From Candidatus Delongbacteria bacterium (lineage in GTDB: Bacteria > CAIWAD01 > BS150m-G50): a stretch of DNA of 9,586 nt. The translations under genes were made by a program, and so were the position numbers. A model generated the notes under the pieces. The model was not told where the DNA came from. It searched no databases and saw only the letters and a program-made list of their open reading frames with translations. Location of the stretch: positions 1 to 9,586 of the forward strand of contig JADHUQ010000088.1 in the NCBI GenBank assembly GCA_016784425.1, read 5' to 3'. Position 1 is the stretch's first letter, and each line of letters opens with the position of its first letter. This document shows, in pieces, positions 1-5,294 of the stretch.

Positions 1-30
1 ATCAAATGCGGCAGCGACCTGCCTACTGCA

Positions 31-62
31 GAAAAAGAAAGCCCCGCGGATCAGCGCGGGGC
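31..62 (-). terminator. Rho-independent terminator of the sulfur operon
   Basis: An 8-bp perfect stem (GCCCCGCG at 41-48 paired with CGCGGGGC at 55-62, loop of six bases) is followed on the minus strand by TTTCTTTTTC (40-31). This is the classic GC stem plus U-rich tail. It lies about 70 bases past the stop codon of the DsrE2 gene, the last gene of the minus-strand operon, and is oriented to stop transcription coming from it. The rest of 1-131 shows no convincing gene. Confidence 0.88.
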
Positions 63-131
63 GGGAAAACAGATTCGTCAAGTCAGCCCTGCGGTAAAAG
101 GGTAAACTATAAAAAGCACCGATCATTACGA

Positions 132-647
132 TCAGGTGAAAATAATCGAAGCCCCCGCGGATTTCGCGTAGAACTCGCCGACAGTAAGCACACCTTCCAC
201 CTGCGGTATCAGATCGTCCCGGGTTAACTTGAACATATCCATGGCCAGTTTGCAGGCGAAAATTCCGGCACCGGCGTCGGAAATCATTTCCAGGAACTCA
301 CCCACCGGCGGTATATCCAGCTCCTCCATCTCCCGCTTCATCATCCAGGTCGACAGACTGGATACACCCGGGATAGCCCCAATCAGGGTTGGGAAGGGGA
401 TGGTCACCGGCATTTTCATCATCGGCATGGCCAGGTTGAGCGCTGAATTGCCTACTGTTGCCACCTTCAGGTTTTCATAGGTCGCCTTCATGACAGCCTT
501 CATCCCGAAGAAAGTGAAAAACAGCGTCGCCTCGATCCCCTCCATCCGCGCCCCATTGGCCAGAATCAGCGCAGGATAAACTTCGTCCAAACCTCCCTTG
601 GCGCAGATAATGGATACACGGCTGATCGGTTCCTGTGTGTTGCTCAT
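132..647 (-). CDS. DsrE/DsrF-like family protein, DsrE2 type
   Basis: A 171-residue protein of the DsrE superfamily, which in sulfur oxidisers binds and passes on sulfane sulfur as a cysteine persulfide. Visible features are the DsrE2-like N-terminus (IICAKGGLDEVYPALILANGA, residues about 13-33, then FFTFFGMK at 43-50), a hydrophobic and methionine-rich middle (about 62-103) as in membrane-associated DsrE2 proteins, and the block SDAGAGIFACKLAMDMF (123-139) whose Cys132 sits where DsrE-family proteins carry the sulfur-binding cysteine. Cys15 is the only other cysteine. Two ATG codons are adjacent (650 and 647); AAGGAG fits 647 better, with five bases of spacing against two. It is the last gene of the operon, 48 bases after dsrC, and is followed by the terminator. 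In known sulfur oxidisers DsrE2 usually travels with rhodanese and TusA, which are absent here. The family call is firm; the partner assignment is inference. Confidence 0.87.
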   Translation of the reverse strand: MSNTQEPISRVSIICAKGGLDEVYPALILANGARMEGIEATLFFTFFGMKAVMKATYENLKVATVGNSALNLAMPMMKMPVTIPFPTLIGAIPGVSSLSTWMMKREMEELDIPPVGEFLEMISDAGAGIFACKLAMDMFKLTRDDLIPQVEGVLTVGEFYAKSAGASIIFT

Positions 648-695
648 CATATCTCCTTATTATAGTAACCTACCCGTTTGCACAGCTTCCGCTTT

Positions 696-1013
696 CTACA
701 CACAACCCTGCGGCTTGGTTATTCCAGCGATCCTGGCTGCCTTCTTAGCGGGGCCACCGGGGAAAAGCTGGTACAGTTCCTTGGTCGGCACACCACTCTT
801 CTTGTTCAGCCGTCGTATCGAGGGGCCGGTACCGTTGGCTTCGAACTCAGCGCGCATGAAGTTGATCACCAGCAGGTGCCTGTCGGTCAGCTCCTCGATC
901 CCCTCGGCGCGGGCTATTTCCAGGGCCATCTCTTCAGTCCATTCCTTATAGTCCACCAGATAGCCCTCGTCATCGACATTTACGGTTTTTCCGGCGATTA
1001 TCTTTTCAGGCAT
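696..1013 (-). CDS. DsrC/TusE-family sulfur carrier protein, single-cysteine form
   Basis: A 105-residue protein matching the DsrC/TusE family over its whole length: GYLVDYKEW near residues 18-25, the LTDRHLLVINF block at 42-52 and the conserved flexible C-terminal arm (GPAKKAARIAGITKPQGCV, 87-105). These small soluble carriers hold sulfur on the penultimate cysteine, here Cys104. True dissimilatory DsrC has a second cysteine eleven residues earlier, which forms the trisulfide used with DsrAB; here that position is Ala93, as in TusE-type proteins. The protein should therefore act as a simple persulfide relay. The start at 1013 is set by GGAGGG four bases upstream; an in-frame ATG at 1031 has no such site. 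The start overlaps the end of the DUF1641 gene by eight bases, so the two are probably translationally coupled. Confidence 0.93.
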   Translation of the reverse strand: MPEKIIAGKTVNVDDEGYLVDYKEWTEEMALEIARAEGIEELTDRHLLVINFMRAEFEANGTGPSIRRLNKKSGVPTKELYQLFPGGPAKKAARIAGITKPQGCV

Positions 1014-1698
1014 TTTGCCCTCCTTTATCATTCTGTGGGTCGTTACTCAGACTTTTGACTATTGCGATTATTATTCCCAGACCCCGCTTCATCTCGGGGG
1101 TGTTGAGCTCTTTGATCAATTGCCAGGTTGAGTACTCCTCAACCCCCTGCTCAGTGGATGACGCCAGGCTGTTCAGTGCGTTGTTTACGCGACCCAGCAC
1201 TTCAGGCCGGGTCAGCTGTTGTGCGGTTTCCAGCAAGGGGCTGAGGTTGTCCCCCAACCGACGCAAATCCTCAACCTGGTATTGCGAAATAAACCGATCC
1301 ATGGCTTTCAGTAACTCCCGCAGAAAGTCGAAGTAGCCCTTCTGATCCAGTTCGTCCAGCTTCAGCAGGGTATCATTGAACAGCTCCCGGGCTACCGGCC
1401 GACCATCGGTCACGAAATCGAGCAGGCTCTCCAACTGGTTGATGAGACCACTGATGTGACGAGTGTGACGCACCACTTTTTTTGCCAGGTGCAGGAAATC
1501 ACCGGTCTGGACAAAAGGTGCCACATCCTCCAGTTCGACGACGGCCGCCTGGAAGAGGTCTTTTCCCACCCGGTTGAGGTCATCCTTGAGTTGCGCCATC
1601 TCGTCACGCTGCTGCGCTATTGACGAGAGTTGCGCAGCGATGAAATCAAGTTTCTCCTCTATGGCTGCGAGGCGTGTTTCAGTTGTTAGCTCGCTCAT
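1006..1698 (-). CDS. DUF1641 domain-containing protein
   Basis: A 230-residue, mostly helical, charged protein without signal peptide or membrane segment. The N-terminal part (residues about 5-50) has a heptad-like pattern typical of a coiled coil. The C-terminal part carries the DUF1641 signature, in which NTPEMKRGLGIIIAIVKSLS (about 199-218) is the characteristic end of the domain. Proteins of this family are repeatedly found beside sulfide:quinone oxidoreductases and other flavoprotein oxidoreductases, and a subunit or membrane-docking role has been suggested, but no activity is established. Here the start ATG overlaps the SQR stop codon by one base (TGATG) and GAGG lies five bases before it; a GTG one codon earlier is too close to the site. 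The tight coupling on both sides supports a role with SQR and DsrC. Confidence 0.85.
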   Translation of the reverse strand: MSELTTETRLAAIEEKLDFIAAQLSSIAQQRDEMAQLKDDLNRVGKDLFQAAVVELEDVAPFVQTGDFLHLAKKVVRHTRHISGLINQLESLLDFVTDGRPVARELFNDTLLKLDELDQKGYFDFLRELLKAMDRFISQYQVEDLRRLGDNLSPLLETAQQLTRPEVLGRVNNALNSLASSTEQGVEEYSTWQLIKELNTPEMKRGLGIIIAIVKSLSNDPQNDKGGQNA

Positions 1699-2927
1699 CA
1701 CAACCTCTTACCGGCCATCAGCATCTCCGACTCGATCGGTAACTCGGCCCCCTTCAGCAGCAGGTTCCAGTACATCCAGCGGAACATGACCTTTCCGTAA
1801 TGGTTCATCCGGGTTTCCTCGAGCAGAGAAAATGGTCCGATGCCCGGCAGCGGAAATTTACCCGGCAGCGGTTCGGTGTCGTAGTTGAAATCGATCAGAA
1901 TACCTTTGCCAAAACCTGATTCGATATAACAGTTGGCGTGACCGTCATATTTCGCCCGCAGTGGCCGCCCTTCAATGGCGCTGAGGAAGTTTTCCTGCAG
2001 GATGTCCGACTGGAAGTGAGCGACACTGCCCGCCTTGGAGCTCGGGAGATCGGTGGCGTCACCAATGACGAAAATATTCTCATATTGTTTTGACTGCAGG
2101 GTGTGTGGATCGGTAGGAACAAAATTGAGCTCATCGCCCATACCGGAGCGCTCGATAACTGTGTCACCCATATTGGTTGGAATAGTCACCAGCAGGTCAT
2201 AGGGAACTTCCTGCTCCTCCCAGGAAACGATCTTCTTCTGTTCGGAATCCACCCGGGCGATGTTGAAGTCCGGGATCAGTTTGATGTTTTTCTTTCCCAG
2301 GAAATCCCCGAAGACCGCTGAAGCACGTGGTTTGGTGAAAGCCCCCGGCAGCGGTGTAACGAATTCAATTTCCACCCGGTCCCGGATACCCTGTTCGGTG
2401 AACCACCAGTCCGCCAGAAAAACGAATTCCAGAGGTGCCACCGGGCATTTGATCGGCATCTCGGTGATGTTCAACACCAACCGGCCACCTTCCCAGTACT
2501 TGAGAAAACGAGACAGCCCTTTAGCGCCTTCGATGGTATAGAAATCGAAAATGGACTTGTGCCACTCCGGCCCCGCCATCCCTTCTGTCTCCTGCGGATT
2601 TATCTTGGTACCGGTTGCTATAATGAGATAGTCATAAGGCAGCAGCCGGCCGTTTGACAGTATGATCTGGTTCTTCTCCGGTTCAATCAATTCAATCTGG
2701 GCAAAGATGGATTCCACCCCGGGCGGAAAATAATCCTGTTTGGGATTGACGACATCCCGCGGTGTGTAAATCCCGAAGGGGATGAAAAGAAAACCGGGCT
2801 GGTAGTAGTGGGTCTCGTACTGGTCAACGATGGTTATACGCCACTCTTCCTTGTCCAGAATTGAGTCCAGTTTATTCAGCATCATGGTACCGGCGGTCCC
2901 GGCACCAAGAATTACTAGATTCCGCAT
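1698..2927 (-). CDS. Sulfide:quinone oxidoreductase-like FAD-dependent oxidoreductase
   Basis: A 409-residue flavoprotein of the SQR/FCSD group, expected at the cytoplasmic membrane face, where SQR oxidises sulfide and passes electrons to quinone. The N-terminal Rossmann motif is VILGAGTAG (residues 5-13), a second FAD/pyridine-nucleotide region contains LIIATGTK (101-108), and the flavin-contacting block is NIFVIGDATDLPSSKAG (284-300). The protein has only two cysteines. Cys161 (in PIKCPVAPLEF) and Cys333 (in HANCYIESGFGKG) match the pair kept throughout SQRs; the third cysteine of type I enzymes is absent. The C-terminal aromatic, hydrophobic helix (about 376-394) fits the membrane anchor of SQR. 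The start at 2927 has GGAG nine bases upstream; an ATG at 2942 lacks one. The gene follows merR after a 119-base gap. Sulfide as substrate is inferred from cysteines and neighbours. Confidence 0.88.
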   Translation of the reverse strand: MRNLVILGAGTAGTMMLNKLDSILDKEEWRITIVDQYETHYYQPGFLFIPFGIYTPRDVVNPKQDYFPPGVESIFAQIELIEPEKNQIILSNGRLLPYDYLIIATGTKINPQETEGMAGPEWHKSIFDFYTIEGAKGLSRFLKYWEGGRLVLNITEMPIKCPVAPLEFVFLADWWFTEQGIRDRVEIEFVTPLPGAFTKPRASAVFGDFLGKKNIKLIPDFNIARVDSEQKKIVSWEEQEVPYDLLVTIPTNMGDTVIERSGMGDELNFVPTDPHTLQSKQYENIFVIGDATDLPSSKAGSVAHFQSDILQENFLSAIEGRPLRAKYDGHANCYIESGFGKGILIDFNYDTEPLPGKFPLPGIGPFSLLEETRMNHYGKVMFRWMYWNLLLKGAELPIESEMLMAGKRL

Positions 2928-2936
2928 CTGCAGTAT

Positions 2937-2940
2937 CTCC
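2937..2940 (-). promoter_or_regulatory. Ribosome binding site deciding the SQR start
   Basis: GGAG on the minus strand lies nine bases before the ATG at 2927. The in-frame ATG at 2942 overlaps this motif and has no comparable site of its own, so the shorter reading is preferred; it also puts the FAD-binding motif right at the N-terminus, as usual in the family. Confidence 0.6.
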
Positions 2941-3046
2941 ATTATGATGAATTATTGCTCTCTCTTACGTCCACTTATCCAGAGTAATGCTGGAAAAGTT
3001 GCCCATCTCAAACTGTTGACCGATCGGAAATCAGCCAGTGGAAACA

Positions 3047-3502
3047 CTACAGAATCAGACGGTCAATCTTCTTCAACAGGTCTTTCAGGTTCTCACACTT
3101 TTCAGGTAATTTGTAGACTGCGCAGGTACGGCAATCAGTATTCACGCATTCCGGCCCCTTGTTGGCAGCTGTCCAGCAGGGGTCAGTAACTGAATCGTAA
3201 GCATCACAAACGTTGCGGTCCTCTTCCGAACAGCCACGAATCAACCAGCAGGGGGTCATTGCGAACTGAGATTTGATACCGGCGAGATTCAGGCCGTTCT
3301 CATCCAGATTCTTGCGAATACACCTGAGGCGGGCGATATCTACATTACTGAAGAGATGTCGGTTGGTGGAGGTGCGGTAGGGGATAATCAAACCGCGGTC
3401 AATGTACTGGCGGATGGAGTACACAGAAGTGAGGGAGAGTTCCGCTGCTACCCGCAAGGGGTACAGAGGCTGTGTGGCTGATGCCTCTTTCTGTTCTGTC
3501 AC
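3047..3502 (-). CDS. MerR-family transcriptional regulator with cysteine-rich C-terminal domain
   Basis: A 151-residue protein starting at GTG. Residues 12-62 form a MerR-type winged helix-turn-helix: YPLRVAAELSLTSVYSIRQY, the wing with GLIIPYRTSTNRHLFS, then DIARLRCIR. Instead of the usual long dimerisation helix followed by a ligand domain, the C-terminal half is packed with cysteines at 85, 91, 99, 109, 119, 124, 127 and 136, arranged around two PCW motifs (84-86 and 108-110) and ending in CRTCAVY. This resembles the two-CW cysteine-rich motif seen in various bacterial signalling proteins and could bind a metal or iron-sulfur cluster, or react with sulfur species. It is the first gene of the sulfur operon, so sulfide, polysulfide or redox sensing is a reasonable inference. 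The open frame extends upstream to an ATG at 3598, but GGAG nine bases before the GTG and the operator sequences lying upstream favour 3502. Confidence 0.82.
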   Translation of the reverse strand: MTEQKEASATQPLYPLRVAAELSLTSVYSIRQYIDRGLIIPYRTSTNRHLFSNVDIARLRCIRKNLDENGLNLAGIKSQFAMTPCWLIRGCSEEDRNVCDAYDSVTDPCWTAANKGPECVNTDCRTCAVYKLPEKCENLKDLLKKIDRLIL

Positions 3503-3511
3503 TACGTTGAT

Positions 3512-3515
3512 CTCC
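3512..3515 (-). promoter_or_regulatory. Ribosome binding site deciding the GTG start of the MerR gene
   Basis: GGAG on the minus strand sits nine bases before the GTG at 3502. The longer alternatives (ATG at 3598 or 3559) would place the promoter and both palindromes inside the coding region and add residues unrelated to the MerR fold. Confidence 0.6.
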
Positions 3516-3527
3516 AGGGACAATAAA

Positions 3528-3545
3528 CTGTACCGTACTGTACAG
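3528..3545. promoter_or_regulatory. Palindromic operator-like site, proximal copy (CTGTA-N8-TACAG)
   Basis: CTGTA at 3528-3532 and TACAG at 3541-3545 are inverted repeats separated by eight bases. The spacer itself is nearly symmetric (GTAC in its centre), so the 18 bases read CTGTACCGTACTGTACAG. The site lies in the leader between the predicted transcription start and the GTG of the MerR gene. Its half-sites and spacing are the same as in the neighbouring copy at 3551-3568. Confidence 0.62.
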
Positions 3546-3546
3546 A

Positions 3547-3572
3547 TATTCTGTAGCATACGATACAGAATA
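3547..3572. promoter_or_regulatory. Palindromic operator-like site, distal copy overlapping the -10 box
   Basis: TATTCTGTA (3547-3555) and TACAGAATA (3564-3572) form a perfect 9-bp inverted repeat with an eight-base spacer. Its core is again CTGTA-N8-TACAG, and the centre lies 23 bases from the centre of the proximal copy. The outer end overlaps the predicted -10 element of the minus-strand promoter (3570-3575), so a bound regulator would be expected to compete with RNA polymerase. The MerR protein encoded immediately downstream is the natural candidate for binding. Confidence 0.66.
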
Positions 3573-3598
3573 ATAGCAGACAGGCCTTTATGAAACAA
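3570..3598 (-). promoter_or_regulatory. Predicted sigma-70-type promoter of the merR-sqr-dsrC operon
   Basis: On the minus strand TTGTTT (3598-3593) is followed after 17 bases by TATTAT (3575-3570). The -10 box matches the consensus in five of six positions; the -35 box is weak, with three of six. Transcription would start near 3563, inside the distal palindrome, and give a leader of about 60 bases before the GTG of the MerR gene. A weak -35 box fits a regulated promoter. Confidence 0.5.
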
Positions 3599-3650
3599 GC
3601 CAATTCGCTTCCCCGCTCCTTTTTTGCCCCTACCGGTAAATATTCCCCGT

Positions 3651-3656
3651 TATAAT
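3651..3656 (+). promoter_or_regulatory. Consensus -10 element, possible promoter of the envelope gene pair
   Basis: A perfect TATAAT lies 131 bases upstream of the ATG at 3788. No good -35 box stands at the proper distance: the nearest TTG (3624) would need a 21-base spacer. It may belong to an activator-dependent promoter or be chance. The 285-base region between the divergent genes (3503-3787) holds no other convincing gene. Confidence 0.3.
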
Positions 3657-3787
3657 CTTCAGTGACCTGCAAAGCTCCATAAATAGCATGACATACATCA
3701 TGGCACAGGGTTTGCTTGACCACAGGTGACCGAACTCCATATGGGCAGCGGAGCTGGTGCGGACTGTTAGCTGAAATGGCCATTCAG

Positions 3788-5251
3788 ATGAATAGATTTA
3801 AATCAATAGTACTTTCGTCACGTTGGTGGAATCCGCCACTCTGTCTGGCACTGATTCTGCTGCTGGCGCTCCCCGCTTCGGCACGATTGAAAATCCAGAA
3901 TCTTCCACTTGCACTCGATGATATTGCAGAACAGCAATTCCGGGTGGAGGTGGAGGGTCTCTATTGCGCCATGGCGAGTGACAGCACCCTGCTGCATACG
4001 GGGCTGGCTTTCAGTTATGGTCTCGGTCCCTATCTGGCTTTTCGTGCCACAGTTCCCTGGCAACAGCACACCTATGGCAATGACCAGAAAATGGGACAGG
4101 GGGACGCCCTCGTCAGTTTGCTCCTGCACCATCCTCGACCATTTGGAATTGACCTGCACCTGGGTTGGCGTTCAACACTGAGGCTGGCCTCCGGTTATCG
4201 TGAGGAGTTTGACGGTTTCCCCAGCTACACCGCCGGCAGGATCGGTTTTGAGAACCTCCTGATCTGGGAATTTCAACGTCATCGTCTCAAGCTGGACGCC
4301 TGGGGCGGTTATTTCAGTGATCAGGCCTGGGAAAATCAGCGGTCTATCTGGGGGGCCGCCATGCGTTACGAGTTGTGGAAGAACAAACTGCTGCTGTTTG
4401 GTGAATTCGGCCACGAGGTCAATCTGGAGGACAAACAAACCGAGCAACAGCTATTTGCCGGTATGCAGGGGAATCTCCCTTTTGATCTGGGCTGGAGGGC
4501 CGGGGTCGAGCAGAAACTGATCTCCGGACAGGACTATCCCGGTCTGTTCGCGGCGCTGAGTTATTCACGACAACCACGTGTAGTGCGGGCGGTTGAACAG
4601 CGGCAACTGCAACCGCAGATGGTGCGACAGGCAACGGCAGAACGCTCAGACCCTGCAGGAAATGTCGGAGATGTACTAATGGAACTCCCGACCGGTATCC
4701 GACTGGCACTGCTGCCGTTTTCCGGAGAGTGCAGCCCTGACATCTCAGCCCGACTGTTGACCTGCTGCCAGCGAAGTTTCGGTCAGGATACCAATCTGGT
4801 GTTGATCCAGCCGCAAGAGGTAGAGCTGGCTTTGCATGAACTCAACCTGGTGAGCGGGGTGCAGCTGACAGAGGCGGCAATGCGGCAGCTGGGCTTATGG
4901 CTTGGCGCCGACTACCTTCTGACCGGTGATATTTATGAATGTGAATATACTCGCCTGGCAGGAGCCGGGATCCCCTGGCTGTTTCAGCAACAACGGCAGC
5001 AGTACAGAATCAGCGCGGTTGTAACACTTGCTGCCAGCGCGGAAGGCAGTCGATTACAGCACTCCGACATCCGGGTAAAACGGGAAAAATCACTGGCACC
5101 ACACCTGTTCAGTTCACCGCGCCGCCGACCAATTCCACTCGATTCCCCGGAAGCGATGGCGTTACAGCAGGAGGCTGCTTCCGCCTGGGCGGAGCAGGCA
5201 TTGGAAGACCTTTTCTATACTACCGCGATTCAATGGCAGGCGGATGAATAA
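3788..5251 (+). CDS. Secreted protein with beta-barrel-like N-terminal and CsgG/TolB-N-like C-terminal domain
   Basis: A 487-residue protein exported through a signal peptide (residues 1-32, hydrophobic core LCLALILLLALPASA, cleavage after ASA). Residues about 35-258 show alternating amphipathic strands with aromatic ends, tight turns and no long helix, such as FSYGLGPYLAFRATVPW and FGIDLHLGWRSTLRL, as expected for an outer-membrane barrel. After a polar, glutamine-rich linker (about 260-300) comes an alpha/beta domain with GIRLALLPFSG (303-313) and LGADYLLTGDIYE (372-384). This is the pattern of CsgG, TolB-N and related periplasmic domains, in which an ALLPF strand is followed later by LGAD-LxxG. 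The function is not known. The start is uncertain: an ATG at 3776 and a TTG at 3716 are also in frame, and none has a good ribosome binding site; 3788 gives the most normal signal peptide. It overlaps or abuts the lipoprotein gene downstream, which suggests a shared envelope role. Confidence 0.72.
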   Translation: MNRFKSIVLSSRWWNPPLCLALILLLALPASARLKIQNLPLALDDIAEQQFRVEVEGLYCAMASDSTLLHTGLAFSYGLGPYLAFRATVPWQQHTYGNDQKMGQGDALVSLLLHHPRPFGIDLHLGWRSTLRLASGYREEFDGFPSYTAGRIGFENLLIWEFQRHRLKLDAWGGYFSDQAWENQRSIWGAAMRYELWKNKLLLFGEFGHEVNLEDKQTEQQLFAGMQGNLPFDLGWRAGVEQKLISGQDYPGLFAALSYSRQPRVVRAVEQRQLQPQMVRQATAERSDPAGNVGDVLMELPTGIRLALLPFSGECSPDISARLLTCCQRSFGQDTNLVLIQPQEVELALHELNLVSGVQLTEAAMRQLGLWLGADYLLTGDIYECEYTRLAGAGIPWLFQQQRQQYRISAVVTLAASAEGSRLQHSDIRVKREKSLAPHLFSSPRRRPIPLDSPEAMALQQEAASAWAEQALEDLFYTTAIQWQADE

Positions 5252-5284
5252 CACCGCTGCCAGGACTCGGGATGAGATATACCT

Positions 5285-5288
5285 GGAG
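5285..5288 (+). promoter_or_regulatory. Ribosome binding site deciding the lipoprotein start
   Basis: GGAG lies six bases before the ATG at 5295. The upstream in-frame ATG at 5244, which overlaps the stop codon of the preceding gene by eight bases, would give an unusually long charged region before the lipoprotein signal peptide. Confidence 0.55.
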
Positions 5289-5294
5289 CTGAAG

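Noticed and set aside
6..227. Plus-strand open frame of 73 codons at the window start
   Set aside because: It crosses the terminator hairpin and the end of the DsrE2 gene, has no ribosome binding site and a basic, low-information composition.
2983..3011. Possible internal promoter before SQR on the minus strand (TTGAGA, 17 bases, ATTACT), with a small inverted repeat TCCAG/CTGGA at 2978-2994
   Set aside because: The -10 box matches only three of six bases and the repeat arms are five bases, so chance is likely; the 119-base gap still leaves room for an internal promoter.
3048..3055. TACAGAAT half-site at the end of the MerR gene
   Set aside because: It equals one arm of the operator, but no partner CTGTA occurs at the right distance and the bases encode the last residues and stop codon of the gene.
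3665..3710. Small palindrome CATGA-N6-TCATG near 3688-3703 upstream of the barrel gene
   Set aside because: Five-base arms are expected by chance in a region of this size and no other signal supports it.
3502..3783. Minus-strand open frame of 93 codons upstream of the MerR gene
   Set aside because: It runs through the promoter and both palindromes, has no recognisable motif, and conflicts with the better supported GTG start and promoter at this place.
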